From: Bifidobacterium bifidum ATCC 29521 = JCM 1255 = DSM 20456
GTDB taxonomy: Bacteria > Actinomycetota > Actinomycetes > Actinomycetales > Bifidobacteriaceae
Assembly (NCBI RefSeq): GCF_001025135.1
Contig: NZ_AP012323.1
Span: 2,147,040-2,211,039 of the forward strand
Reading direction: 5' to 3'
Length of the DNA stretch: 64,000 nt
Shown here: positions 51,426 through 61,192 of the stretch, piece by piece
How the letters are laid out: each line of letters begins with the position of its first letter
Position numbering within the stretch: position 1 is the first letter of the stretch
Program-made: the position numbers and the translations under genes
The notes under the pieces: model-generated
What the model saw: the letters and a program-made list of their open reading frames with translations, nothing else
Database searches by the model: none
Told to the model about the DNA's origin: nothing

Positions 51426-54400
51426 GCACCACGGTAGGACGCAATTCGCTGATCATGGCGTGCGGCACGGCCGCGTCACGTGTGACCGGCCAGATCCGCA
51501 CCATCTTCCTCGTCGGCGCACTCGGTACCACCGGTATCGCAGCCAACGCGTATCAGGCCGGCGCGCAGATACCGCAGGTGATCTTCAACCTGCTGTCCAC
51601 CGGCGTGTTCAACGCGGTGCTCGTGCCGCAGATCGTGCGCACGCTCAAGCAGAAGGACGCGGATGAGCGACTCAGCAAGCTCATCACCTTGTCCATCGCG
51701 CTGCTGCTGGCCATCACACTGCTGATGGCGTCCGGCACGCCACTGCTGACGATGCTGTACCTCGACTCCAGCTGGACGCCCGCGCAAAGGGCGCTGGCGA
51801 ACGCCTTCACGCTGTGGTGTATGCCCCAGATCCTGTTTTACGGCCTGTACACCGTATTGGGGCAGATCCTCGCCGCAAAGGGGCGTTTCGCGACGTATGC
51901 GTGGAGCTCCGTGGGCGCCAACGTCATCAGCTGCATCGGTTTCGGCGCGTTCATCATGCTGTTCGGCAACGCGGGACGGCAGCCGATGTCGTTCTGGACA
52001 TCCGGCAAGATAGCCCTGACCGCGGGCGCCTGGACGGCCGGCGTGGCGTTCCAGGCCCTGGTGCTGTTCATTCCTTTGCTGCGTTGCGGCATCCACTACC
52101 GGCCTCGCTGGGGACTGCATGGGCTGGGATTGCGTTCCATGGGCCAGGTGGCGGTGTGGAGCATCGCCATGGTGCTGCTCAACCAGCTGATGGGCATCGT
52201 CAATTCGCGTGTTAATACCGGCGCCCCGACCGCCGGCGGCGATTTGTACGGCATCGCGGGCAACGCGAGCTATCAGTACGCGTACACGATATACGTTCTT
52301 CCCTATTCGATCATCGCCGTGTCCATCACGACCGCGGTGTTCCCGCGCATGTCCCGCGCGATCAGCGAGCATCGTATCGGGGATGCCCGCGCCGACCTCA
52401 GCTCATCCCTGCGATCCACCGGTCTTGCGATGTTCTTCTTCACCGCGGTCATGATTGCCATGCCGGTGCCGCTGGTGAAGGCGCTGATTCCGTCCACGAA
52501 TGTGCATGGGGCGATTCTGATATCCGGGCCTCTGATCGGCCTGCTGGTGGGATTGGTGCCCACCAGTGCGTTCCTGCTGGTGCAGCGCGCCTTCTACGCG
52601 TATGAGGACGGCCGCAGCCCGTTCCTGTTCGCGGCGGCCGACAACGCCGTGCAGTTGCTGCTTCTGCTGACCTCGCTGCGTTTCGCGCCGCCGAAATATT
52701 GGACGCTCATGGTGGCTCTGTCGCTGAGCCTGTCATATATCATCACGTTCCCATGGGTGTTCTGGCTGTTGCGCAGACGATTCGGCGGGCGGATCGACGG
52801 CAAGCGCATCATCATCATGCATGTCAAGGCCCTGATTGCCGGTGCGGCGGCATGCGCGTGCGGACTATTCCTCAACCCGCTGGCCACGCGTTTGGTCGGC
52901 GCGAAGGTTTCCAGCGTCAACGGACATATGAGCTGGTGGCAATCCATCGTCATATGCGCGATTCTGACGATTGTGGTGACGGCCGTGTATGCCGGGCTGC
53001 TATGGCTGATGCGCATGGAGGAGTTCTCCAGCCTGATCGTCACCATGAAGGCACGGCTGTTGCGTAGGACTTCCACTGCGACATCGGTATCGACACCGGC
53101 TGAGTCGGAGGCCGAGGAAGCTCAGGCACAAAACGCGGAGGTCGAAGAGGGCACCACGGCAATTGCGGAGAATGATAATCATTACGATAATCATTCGCTG
53201 GGTGACGATGGAACCTCGGAGAATGACGGTTCCGCGGAACGGGCCGCTGAAACTGTGACCGATCTCGAACGGCCGGTTCAGGACCACCCCAGGGGGATTC
53301 CGTCCGACAACCTTCCGCCTAGCTTCGCGCCGACGGTCAACCGTAAGGGCCAACGCCCGTCCATCAAGTCCGTCGTACTGCCGAACGTCGCGGCAAACGC
53401 AGCCGGTGCAACGGCAGGTATCGCGGCCGGCAACAACGCCCAGCCGCGAATTCCCACCATACTGCCAACGCCGCATCATTCCACTCGTCAAGCCGCGTCC
53501 ATCGCGGCTGCACAGCCGACCATCCCCACGGCTAGAATGTCAGCATCACCACTATCTCAGCGCATGACAGCAGAGCACGGAGAAACAACTACTATGAAGC
53601 CTCAATTGGGAGATACCGTCATCGGTCGCTACACTCTCGTTTCTTCACTGCGCGAAAGTGACGGATTGAGCGCATGGATAGCCAATGACCGCATGCTGGC
53701 GCAGTCCTGCCAGCTGTTCATCATCACCGACACATCCGTTCTGCCGCAGATCAACGAGGCGGCTTCCACGCTCGCGCTGGCCAACAGCCGGTACTGCACG
53801 CCGGTGCTGCAGCTGCAGCACGTCGGCGATGCCGCGGTGGTTATCACCGAGCCGGACTCCGGTCTGGCGCTGGCGGAATACATGCAGCGTTCGTCTTCCT
53901 CGTTCCTTAGCTACGACGCGATTCGATCGATCGTGGGACAATGCACCCAGGCGGTTCAGGAGCTGTTGGACACGGGGCTGACCCATACCGCGCTGAGCAC
54001 CGATACCATTCGCGTGAGCGTCAATGGCGTGCAGTTCGCCGACACTCCCGTCGCCGCCGCATTGGCCGATATCTGCAGCGGCATCGACGGCGATGTGATG
54101 TCGTATGAGCAGATGGCGACGCGACAGCTGGCCGCACTGCTGTACGCGCTGCTGACCAAGACGCCTTCAGGCGCGAACACGACGTTCGACCTGAATATGC
54201 TGCCCGCCGACGTTCCCACGGAATTCCGCGTGATCTGCAAGCGTGGACTGGCCCTGCACACCGAAGATGGGGAAATCATCGTGCCGATGGCAACGCTGGC
54301 CGAGCTGAGCGCGCTGCTGGGCGCGTGGGAGCCATTCGGCAACCTGTCGGATCGTGACATCATATTGCCGTCGGTCAGTGGCAGCGCCTCGATCAGCATG

Positions 54401-55852
54401 GTGGCGTTGCGTGACACGAGCGATGACAAGATCGTGGAACTGCCGGATGGGCTGGTGACCTCGACGAAGCTGCCGGAATTGTCGATTTCCGAGGCGGGAC
54501 TGGCAGCCGGCGCCGAGGCCAGGTTCGTCAACGAGCAGCGTCTCGCACAGCAGGCGTTCCTGGCTCAGCTGCCCGGAGATCCGCCCTCGGCCGATCAGCC
54601 GGTCATCCCCGAAGCGGAATTGTTCGAACCGGATACCGCCGAGCCGTCGAAGACCCTGGCCTCCCTGCAATCGAAGGTCGGTCAGCTTATGGGCTCCTTG
54701 CGCAAGGACGGGGAGCCGGAGTCGCCGGTGACGACATCCACTGCGGAAGAGACCGCGATTGAGCAGCCGATGCCGGTGTATGCACCGCTGCCGGCATCGT
54801 TCCCGCCCGCCGCCAAGCCGCGTAGGTCCGCTACTGGCGCGACGCAGGCACAGTCCAGCAACGGCGTGAACGTACCGGCAAACGCTGCTGGTGCGTCTGC
54901 TGTTGCGGGCGGTACCGGCAAACCCCGGACGATCGGTGCAACCGGCGAAATACAGAGCATCGTGGCCAATATGCCGAATGTTCCGCTGCCGGAAGAGAAC
55001 GACAATGAGCGCACCCGCGCCGGCAGCATCCCGCCGTTGCCGCAGTCCGGTGAGGCGCAGGTGTCTGAAGGCAAGCAAACCGTGGCTGGAAGCCATCCCA
55101 CGACCCGTGCGGCTCAGCCCATTGCCACGAACGCCATGCCGCAGCCGCGCGCGCATATGTCGGAATCATTGGCCGCTCTTGCCGCCAGATCCGCCAAGGC
55201 CGCGGCGTCGGGCGACGCCGTAATGCCCCCGTCATTCGCAGTGTCGGCATCGGCGCCCGGAGCCAATGGAGCAGCCATCCCCGGATCATCGAAGTCGCGT
55301 ACGCGGATGACGGCACCAATCAGCCGCGATGCCCTGCGGAACATGTCTGGCGGCCGTCCTGCGGCGGCTCCGGGTGCGAATGTGCCGGGTGTGCAGACAC
55401 CGGCGCAGCGTGCCCAATCCGACGCCTTTGACCCCACGGTCACCGTTCCGCTGCTAGGCACTGATGGTACTTCGGTAGATCAGCTGCCGCCTATGGCCCA
55501 GATCATGCCGCCGAGCTTCGCGCCCCAGCAGGTGCACGATGTCAATGCGGCGAATGTCGGACGCAATATCGAGGAGGACCTGCCTGACCAGCCACTCTGG
55601 GGGCAGCTCAAGATCAAGGTCATCGCCATCGTCGTCGCGCTGGTTCTGCTGGTGGTGGGATTGGTCGCCGCATGGTTCATCCTGAACGGAGACAACCACG
55701 GTGGCGGATCCGACAATCAGGATTGGCCGAACAAGACCGACATCGATAACGTCCCGTTCGGCAACTCGACCACACAGAACTCCACGTCAAAGAACTCCAC
55801 GTCAAAGAACTCTGCGGCACAATCCGACATCGTGTACATCCGCGTTCTGTAG
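51422..55852 (+). CDS. murJ: MurJ lipid II flippase fused to a pseudokinase domain
   Basis: This 1,476-aa protein starts with a MviN/MurJ domain of about 14 membrane helices (1-545), the flippase that moves lipid II across the membrane. A polar linker follows, then from about residue 725 a kinase-like domain (IGRYTLVSSLRESDG) without a usable HRD or DFG: the catalytic loop region reads LTHTALSTDTIRV, so it is a pseudokinase, as in mycobacterial MviN. A long disordered region, a membrane helix near 1400-1420 and a short Asn/Ser/Thr-rich extracellular tail complete it. The tail lacks the extracellular carbohydrate-binding domain of the mycobacterial protein. It overlaps the DUF6049 gene by ATGA. 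Confidence 0.92.
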   Translation: MSTTVGRNSLIMACGTAASRVTGQIRTIFLVGALGTTGIAANAYQAGAQIPQVIFNLLSTGVFNAVLVPQIVRTLKQKDADERLSKLITLSIALLLAITLLMASGTPLLTMLYLDSSWTPAQRALANAFTLWCMPQILFYGLYTVLGQILAAKGRFATYAWSSVGANVISCIGFGAFIMLFGNAGRQPMSFWTSGKIALTAGAWTAGVAFQALVLFIPLLRCGIHYRPRWGLHGLGLRSMGQVAVWSIAMVLLNQLMGIVNSRVNTGAPTAGGDLYGIAGNASYQYAYTIYVLPYSIIAVSITTAVFPRMSRAISEHRIGDARADLSSSLRSTGLAMFFFTAVMIAMPVPLVKALIPSTNVHGAILISGPLIGLLVGLVPTSAFLLVQRAFYAYEDGRSPFLFAAADNAVQLLLLLTSLRFAPPKYWTLMVALSLSLSYIITFPWVFWLLRRRFGGRIDGKRIIIMHVKALIAGAAACACGLFLNPLATRLVGAKVSSVNGHMSWWQSIVICAILTIVVTAVYAGLLWLMRMEEFSSLIVTMKARLLRRTSTATSVSTPAESEAEEAQAQNAEVEEGTTAIAENDNHYDNHSLGDDGTSENDGSAERAAETVTDLERPVQDHPRGIPSDNLPPSFAPTVNRKGQRPSIKSVVLPNVAANAAGATAGIAAGNNAQPRIPTILPTPHHSTRQAASIAAAQPTIPTARMSASPLSQRMTAEHGETTTMKPQLGDTVIGRYTLVSSLRESDGLSAWIANDRMLAQSCQLFIITDTSVLPQINEAASTLALANSRYCTPVLQLQHVGDAAVVITEPDSGLALAEYMQRSSSSFLSYDAIRSIVGQCTQAVQELLDTGLTHTALSTDTIRVSVNGVQFADTPVAAALADICSGIDGDVMSYEQMATRQLAALLYALLTKTPSGANTTFDLNMLPADVPTEFRVICKRGLALHTEDGEIIVPMATLAELSALLGAWEPFGNLSDRDIILPSVSGSASISMVALRDTSDDKIVELPDGLVTSTKLPELSISEAGLAAGAEARFVNEQRLAQQAFLAQLPGDPPSADQPVIPEAELFEPDTAEPSKTLASLQSKVGQLMGSLRKDGEPESPVTTSTAEETAIEQPMPVYAPLPASFPPAAKPRRSATGATQAQSSNGVNVPANAAGASAVAGGTGKPRTIGATGEIQSIVANMPNVPLPEENDNERTRAGSIPPLPQSGEAQVSEGKQTVAGSHPTTRAAQPIATNAMPQPRAHMSESLAALAARSAKAAASGDAVMPPSFAVSASAPGANGAAIPGSSKSRTRMTAPISRDALRNMSGGRPAAAPGANVPGVQTPAQRAQSDAFDPTVTVPLLGTDGTSVDQLPPMAQIMPPSFAPQQVHDVNAANVGRNIEEDLPDQPLWGQLKIKVIAIVVALVLLVVGLVAAWFILNGDNHGGGSDNQDWPNKTDIDNVPFGNSTTQNSTSKNSTSKNSAAQSDIVYIRVL

Positions 55853-55870
55853 GCGACGCAGAAGTTCTCA

Positions 55871-55910
55871 TGAAACACCCCTTCTACTCACGGGTAGGAG
55901 GGGTGTTTCA
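55871..55910 (+). terminator. terminator after murJ
   Basis: A long hairpin (arms 55871-55887 and 55893-55910, with TGAAACACCCC paired to GGGGTGTTTCA) begins 19 bp after the murJ stop. There is no long T tract. Confidence 0.7.
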
Positions 55911-56103
55911 TCGTACGCGGTGACTCACGCTGTGGACTTATGCTGTGGGCCCATATCGTGCTCGTATTAGCTCCTCCGGTTTCCATGAACGCGGCATGCC
56001 TGTTTCGGCAATCTGAAAGCGACCAATCGGCATTCGAGGCGAATCCATGTCGTTGTTCACCCACCGCTGGACGAGGTCAGGTCAACTCGCTATCGTAAGG
56101 GAC

Positions 56104-57213
56104 ATGACTGAACTTTCAACCATCATCATCGGTTCCGGCCCTGCCGGATATACGGCCGCAATCTACCTCGCACGCGCCGGGTATCGCCCGACCATTCTTG
56201 CGGGTGAGCTCACGCCGGGCGGTCAGCTGGTCAACACCACCACCGTGGAGAATTACCCCGGTTTCCCTGACGGCATTCTCGGACCGGAACTGATGGATCG
56301 CATGCGCGATCAGGCGGAGTCTTTCGGCGCATCCATCGAATATCTCGATGTGACGAGCGTCGATTTCAGCTCCTCCCCCAAGACCGTCACGTGCAGCGAC
56401 GGAAGCCAATATCACGCCGATGCCGTCATCATCACCACCGGTTCGCAGTACCGCAAGCTCGGCATTCCCGGCGAGGCCGAGTATTCCGGTCACGGCGTAT
56501 CGTATTGCGCCACCTGCGATGGTTTCTTCTTCAAAGACAAGCCCATCGTCGTGGTGGGCGGAGGAGACAGCGCGCTCGAAGAGGCACTGTTCCTGACTCG
56601 TTTCGGCTCTTCGGTGACCGTGTTGCACCGCCGCGACCAGTTCCGCGCCTCCAAGATCATGGTCGAGCGCGTGCTGAACAATCCCAAGATCACCGTGAAA
56701 ATGAATACGGTGGCAACAGCCATTCGCGGGCAGAAAAACGCCGCCGGCGCGCAGACAGGCGCTGATGCGGTAACCGCTGCGGCACCCGCAGCGCAGAACA
56801 CCGGAAATCTTCTCTCGTTGAAGACGACTCCGATGCTGAATGTCTCCGGATCGGCATTGAATGCTCCCTCTTCGACCGGCATTTCCCTGTCGGCAAAGGC
56901 TGAAACCGCAGATGATTCCGCCGGCTTTGTGGACATTCGCGACACCGTGACAGGCGAGACGGGCACGCTGCCCGCCGAGGGCATCTTCGTGGCGATCGGC
57001 CATGAACCGGCCACGCGTTTTGCGAAGGGTTCCGTGGATATGGATGACGACGGGTACATTCTGGTCTCCGGTGCCGGAACGCATACTTCCATGCCTGGAG
57101 TGTTCGCCGCCGGTGACTGCGTTGACCGGGTGTACCGTCAGGCCATCAGTGCCGCAGGCATGGGATGCCGCGCAGCGCTGGACGCACAATCCTACCTGGC
57201 CTCACTGCACTGA
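56104..57213 (+). CDS. trxB: thioredoxin reductase with internal insertion
   Basis: This 369-aa FAD/NADPH enzyme reduces thioredoxin. The N-terminal FAD motif is IIIGSGPAGYTAAIY, the redox disulfide is Cys135-Ala-Thr-Cys138 (SYCATCDGFF), the NADPH site is VVGGGDSALEEA, and the C-terminal FAD motif is GVFAAGDCVDRVYRQA. The usual length is about 310-320; here about 60 extra residues (roughly 211-273, Ala/Thr/Ser-rich) interrupt the NADPH domain. The ATG at 56104 places the FAD motif at residue 6. No separate trxA follows, unlike many origin regions. Confidence 0.93.
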   Translation: MTELSTIIIGSGPAGYTAAIYLARAGYRPTILAGELTPGGQLVNTTTVENYPGFPDGILGPELMDRMRDQAESFGASIEYLDVTSVDFSSSPKTVTCSDGSQYHADAVIITTGSQYRKLGIPGEAEYSGHGVSYCATCDGFFFKDKPIVVVGGGDSALEEALFLTRFGSSVTVLHRRDQFRASKIMVERVLNNPKITVKMNTVATAIRGQKNAAGAQTGADAVTAAAPAAQNTGNLLSLKTTPMLNVSGSALNAPSSTGISLSAKAETADDSAGFVDIRDTVTGETGTLPAEGIFVAIGHEPATRFAKGSVDMDDDGYILVSGAGTHTSMPGVFAAGDCVDRVYRQAISAAGMGCRAALDAQSYLASLH

Positions 57214-57680
57214 TCCAACAGCACAGCTCGACCCGTCGGCGAAATCAAACCTCATCACAGACGATGATATTGCTTCACCGGCGGGTTGAGCTACACAAAT
57301 ATTGCTTGCACTGTCAGTAATCACAAACGAAACGACAGACTGACCGAAATAGCGCTGCGGACGCTTACCAGCGCCGGAGAATCGCATCAGAACGACAATC
57401 CGCTCAAATCTAGCGCATTGTACTGAACCGATTGCAACTCATATTGCTCAACAGAGTTTTCGGTAATGCTTTTTCAGGTGCATGCAATAGAACAGTCATA
57501 CGGACAGTTCATTGCGTTAGTCCTCTGACTGCAAATGCCACGACAGTTGCTTTATACGCGTTCTGCCGGAGAGGCAATGAATACCTCTCGGCAGACCAGA
57601 TCATACGGCTCATGAACGGCATGACCGTTATTTCCCGTTGTGTGATGATGGCGGCTCACACCGTTGTGTGGCTCACACCC
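57214..57680. other. AT-richer gap between trxB and parB
   Basis: This 467-bp region lies between converging genes. It has lower GC than its surroundings and short direct repeats near 57655-57690 (GGCTCACACC). No frame in it has a recognisable product or a ribosome binding site. It is probably decayed or non-coding sequence. Confidence 0.5.
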
Positions 57681-59045
57681 TCACACCCATTTTGCCGCCG
57701 CGCCCTCGACTGCCGTGGGAATCAGCATGCTGAGGATGCGTTCCATATCCTCAGGGGAGGAAAACACGATTTCGATTCGACCGTGCTTTTGCGTACCCTT
57801 GATGGACACTTTGGTGTCAAAATGATTTTCAAGGTTGTTGACAATCGGAGAACCGGCCCAAGGATTGTTCTTCGTCGGCCTTACCTTCTTGGGCACGTTG
57901 CTTTCTGCGTTCTTCAGCGCCACGATTTCCTCGGTGCTGCGAACCGAAAGCCCCTCCCCTATGATTCGAGTGGCCAGCTTGTCGATTTCACTTTCGTCAT
58001 TCAAACCAAGAAGAGCTCGCGCATGCCCTGCGGACAGTACGCCTGCGGCAACTTTCTTCTGCACGGACGCAGGAAGATGCAGCAGCCGCAATGTGTTCGC
58101 GATTTGCGGTCGAGATTTCGAGATCGACTTGGATAGTTCAGCCTGAGTCAGGCCAAAGTCATCAATCATCTGCTGATATGCCGCCGCCTCTTCCAGAGGA
58201 TTCAGTGCGACGCGATGAAGGTTCTCCAGCAGTGCATCACGCAGCATCTCGTCATCTGATGTGGTTTTGACAATCGCCGGAATCGTCTTCAGTTGTGCAA
58301 GTTGTGATGCACGCCAGCGACGCTCGCCCATAATGAGCTCGTATTTCTGCGATGTTTCACGTGAAACATCACTCTTGCTGGACTCCCCAGCCTGACGCTT
58401 GCGAACCACGATCGGCTGCAATACGCCGACTTCCTTGATGGACGCGGCCAACTCATTCAGCTCCTCCTCATCAAAGACGCTGCGCGGCTGCTGCGCATTC
58501 GGAACGATGGAGCTGACAGGAATATCCAGCAGATAGCCACCCTCGACAGGCTTCAATTTTGGAGTTTCCTTATTATCCTTTTCCTTGCCGGATGCCTTTG
58601 TGCTCTCGGAACGCTGAGCCGGCTGCGTTTTCTTGGAATCGCTCGTCCCCTGTGCTGTTGCTCCGAAAAACATGTCACTGGGGTGTGCCATATCACTGAT
58701 ACCGGGCATGGCAACACGCTTGCCGCTCTTGGGCTTCTCCACCGTTGTGGACTTGTGTACGGCAGGAATGGAATCCTTCATGGCCGGAATGGTCTTACGC
58801 TTGATTTCGCCAAGACGAACCGGAGCGGTAGACTCACTGTGTTGTTCAGTACCGCTCTTATGGGATTCGACCTTCTCTGGCGCAGCCGCAGCTTTCTCTT
58901 GAGGGGCTTTCTTGTTGGCTGTCGTCTCCTCGGATTCGAGATCAACACCCAATTGCTGCTGTTCCGCATGAGCTGTTCTCGACTCACCGGGAAGTGCGGG
59001 GAACAGCGCACCCAATCCTTTACCCAAACGTGATTTTGAGGTCAT
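57681..59045 (-). CDS. parB: chromosome-partitioning protein ParB
   Basis: This 454-aa CTPase/DNA-binding clamp loads at parS sites and, with ParA, segregates the origin. It contains the N-terminal nuclease-like/CTP motif (GERRWRASQLA), the central HTH (TQAELSKSISKSRPQIANTL) and the C-terminal dimerisation domain. The first ~180 residues are a long Ser/Lys/Glu-rich extension, larger than in most ParB proteins. The gene itself contains a parS site. It starts 3 bp after parA, with GAGGGGAGAG upstream. Confidence 0.95.
   Translation of the reverse strand: MTSKSRLGKGLGALFPALPGESRTAHAEQQQLGVDLESEETTANKKAPQEKAAAAPEKVESHKSGTEQHSESTAPVRLGEIKRKTIPAMKDSIPAVHKSTTVEKPKSGKRVAMPGISDMAHPSDMFFGATAQGTSDSKKTQPAQRSESTKASGKEKDNKETPKLKPVEGGYLLDIPVSSIVPNAQQPRSVFDEEELNELAASIKEVGVLQPIVVRKRQAGESSKSDVSRETSQKYELIMGERRWRASQLAQLKTIPAIVKTTSDDEMLRDALLENLHRVALNPLEEAAAYQQMIDDFGLTQAELSKSISKSRPQIANTLRLLHLPASVQKKVAAGVLSAGHARALLGLNDESEIDKLATRIIGEGLSVRSTEEIVALKNAESNVPKKVRPTKNNPWAGSPIVNNLENHFDTKVSIKGTQKHGRIEIVFSSPEDMERILSMLIPTAVEGAAAKWV
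58353..58368. promoter_or_regulatory. parS site within parB
   Basis: An exact 16-bp palindrome TGTTTCACGTGAAACA, the canonical ParB-binding parS, lies inside the parB coding sequence. Confidence 0.95.
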
Positions 59046-59048
59046 GGG

Positions 59049-60032
59049 TTACTCTCCCCTCTTCGCGTCAATTGCAGCCAGCACCGAAGGCGATCGACGG
59101 GCGATTTCCAAGGCCGCTTCGCCATAGGCACTCGCTCCCATTCCACGCGGGTCATAGCTAATGACTGTCTTTCCGAAACTTGGAGCCTCAGATATTTTTA
59201 CCGTACGGGGAATCGTCGTATCCAGAACGATACTCGGATAGTGACTCTTCACCTCTGAGAACACTTCCCTGCTGAGCAATGTTCGTTTATCAAACATAGT
59301 GACCAGCATAGTCGACACAGTCAAATTAGGGTTATAGTGCTCCTGCACCAATCCTATGGTATTGATAAGTTGACCAAGCCCCTCCAAGGCATAGTATTCA
59401 GCTTGGATCGGAATCAACATCTCAGACACCGCGCACATGGAGTTGATGACCAACAGGCCAAGACTCGGCGGGCAATCGACCAGAACATAGTCATAATGAT
59501 TGTTCGGATCCTGCAGGAATGATTCGACGGCTTCCTTCAGCAGATTGTTGCGATTCGGCAGATCCGCCACTTCCAGTTCCGCACCCGAAAGTTCAATGGA
59601 AGCGGGAACCACATCGAGCCCTGGGATATCAGGACAGGTTTTCAGTACCTCTCCGATTGTCATTCGTCCTTCAAGAACGTCATATACCGAAGGATCGCTG
59701 GTGCCGTGAGGAACACCGCATGCCGTAGAGGCGTTCCCCTGGGGATCCATATCGATGACCAGCACGTGAGCTCCATGAGAGGCGAGAGCTGCGGCAATAT
59801 TCACCGTTGTTGTTGTCTTGCCGACGCCGCCTTTCTGGTTGGCGACGGCCAGGCATCGGGTTCTCGATGGCAGGGGGAACAATGCGGCATTCAGGCGTTC
59901 ATAGCGTGACGCCTCATCTGCAATCTCGGCACCCAAAGAGGAACCATCATTCCCGAAAATCCTTCTGACCGTTTCAGAAGCAGATTCCATGGCAGGAATC
60001 GCAGAGGATTCCTGTGAATCATTGGATGTCAT
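59049..60032 (-). CDS. parA: chromosome-partitioning ATPase ParA (Soj)
   Basis: This 327-aa deviant-Walker ATPase acts as a dynamic DNA-bound partner of ParB. It has KGGVGKTTTTVN (deviant Walker A with signature Lys), the VIDMDPQGNAST Walker A' and VLVDCPPSLG Walker B motifs. The ~50-residue N-terminal tail is typical of actinobacterial Soj proteins. AGGAGG lies 5 nt before the ATG. It is first in the parAB operon. Confidence 0.96.
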   Translation of the reverse strand: MTSNDSQESSAIPAMESASETVRRIFGNDGSSLGAEIADEASRYERLNAALFPLPSRTRCLAVANQKGGVGKTTTTVNIAAALASHGAHVLVIDMDPQGNASTACGVPHGTSDPSVYDVLEGRMTIGEVLKTCPDIPGLDVVPASIELSGAELEVADLPNRNNLLKEAVESFLQDPNNHYDYVLVDCPPSLGLLVINSMCAVSEMLIPIQAEYYALEGLGQLINTIGLVQEHYNPNLTVSTMLVTMFDKRTLLSREVFSEVKSHYPSIVLDTTIPRTVKISEAPSFGKTVISYDPRGMGASAYGEAALEIARRSPSVLAAIDAKRGE

Positions 60033-60103
60033 AGTCCCTCCTAAAAAACGAACAACATCTAATTTTTCCTAGTCGTATGGACATCTCAAGTTGTGCACAG
60101 CAA

Positions 60104-60253
60104 TGTGGATAACTGTGGATAAGTATAGTGCATTAGTGTGTGAACACTTCGATCAACACTAGATAAACCGTTTATTTCCGCCATTTTCCTAATGTGGATT
60201 ACATGTCGCAAATAATGTGGATAACTTTGTGCACTGTTTGAAATTGTGGATAA
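60104..60253. promoter_or_regulatory. DnaA-box cluster between parA and rsmG
   Basis: Four exact TGTGGATAA boxes (60104-60112, 60114-60122, 60216-60224, 60245-60253), all in one orientation, plus the near match TGTGGATTA (60193-60201), lie in the AT-rich parA-rsmG gap. They could be part of oriC or a DnaA-binding regulatory region for parAB. Confidence 0.8.
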
Positions 60254-60295
60254 CTCCATTCTTGCGAAACCATCGCTTTCGTGTTTGACATCCAT

Positions 60296-60311
60296 TGTTT
60301 CACGTGAAACA
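60296..60311. promoter_or_regulatory. parS site between parA and rsmG
   Basis: An exact TGTTTCACGTGAAACA lies about 40 bp from the DnaA-box cluster in the intergenic region. Confidence 0.95.
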
Positions 60312-60454
60312 ATCTTCGGACAGTCAGCGATGTCGATGAAGATATAACAGCATTGTTTATGCGATCAAAGGCAATGGATATCGTCCATCTCGCCCCGCAA
60401 TCCAACCTCCGACAGCGGAAGCAGAATTACGATTCCCGTCAGCGGGGGCATGGG

Positions 60455-60494
60455 ATTATCGTGTGACTCCCACCCATGGGAGCCACACGATAAT
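60455..60494 (-). terminator. terminator of the jag-rsmG unit
   Basis: An 18-nt arm (60455-60472) pairs with 60477-60494 with one mismatch. The stem overlaps the rsmG stop codon. Confidence 0.7.
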
Positions 60495-61192
60495 TAGCGC
60501 TTGTCGACGAGAACGACGTGCGTGGATTCGAGACCGGGAGCTACTGGAGCTTCAACGACACGAGCACGCACTCCCCCGGCATGGGAAATTTGATGCTTCG
60601 CCTTTTCAATCTCAGCCTGCGCCGAACGGCCTTTCAATGCGACCAGTCGACCTTGAGGGCGAAGCAGAGGCAACGTCCAACCGGCAAGCTTGGTCATTGG
60701 CGCCACTGCTCGACAGGTCACTACAGAGAATGGTTTCAATTCACCTTCGTGGTGCTTGATACGATCGATGACTTCGTCGGAACGTGCGCGAATAATCGTA
60801 ACATTCTGCAGGTCCATGTCATCCACGCACTCTTGCAACCATTCGACACGACGTTCCATGGGCTCAATGAGTGTAAACGCACAATCCGGCATGCATGCTG
60901 CCGCAACGATTCCGGGGAAACCGCCGCCACTGCCAACATCGGCAATGGTCTTTGCCTTGCTTCGATCGGTGACTTCCCGAATGAACGGGACGCATGCGGC
61001 GGAGTTGAGGATATGACGTTCCCAGATGATGGATATGTCGCGTGGGCCTATCAATCCACGCAGCTCACCCTCGCGGGATAGTTTCACGTGAAACACTTCG
61101 AGCTTGTCGTATGCTTCGCCCAATGCCTCACGAACTATTGCGGAATCATCCAGCTCATCACCAGATGTTTCACGTGAAACAATATCGCTCAC
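60494..61192 (-). CDS. rsmG: 16S rRNA (guanine-N7) methyltransferase
   Basis: This 232-aa SAM enzyme (GidB) methylates G527 of 16S rRNA; loss gives low-level streptomycin resistance. The SAM-binding motif [14 protein letters not shown], with [12 protein letters not shown], and the loop [17 protein letters not shown] are present. The coding sequence holds two parS sites. The start overlaps jag by 4 bp (ATGA). Confidence 0.95.
   Translation of the reverse strand: MSDIVSRETSGDELDDSAIVREALGEAYDKLEVFHVKLSREGELRGLIGPRDISIIWERHILNSAACVPFIREVTDRSKAKTIADVGSGGGFPGIVAAACMPDCAFTLIEPMERRVEWLQECVDDMDLQNVTIIRARSDEVIDRIKHHEGELKPFSVVTCRAVAPMTKLAGWTLPLLRPQGRLVALKGRSAQAEIEKAKHQISHAGGVRARVVEAPVAPGLESTHVVLVDKR
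61080..61095. promoter_or_regulatory. parS-like site within rsmG (one mismatch)
   Basis: AGTTTCACGTGAAACA differs from the consensus only in its first base, with the 14-bp core palindrome intact. Confidence 0.85.
61166..61181. promoter_or_regulatory. parS site within rsmG
   Basis: An exact TGTTTCACGTGAAACA lies near the 5' end of rsmG, 70 bp from the previous site. Confidence 0.95.

Noticed and set aside
57432..58136. 234-codon rightward frame overlapping parB and the gap
   Set aside because: Most of it is antisense to parB; the portion in the gap has no ribosome binding site or recognised motif.
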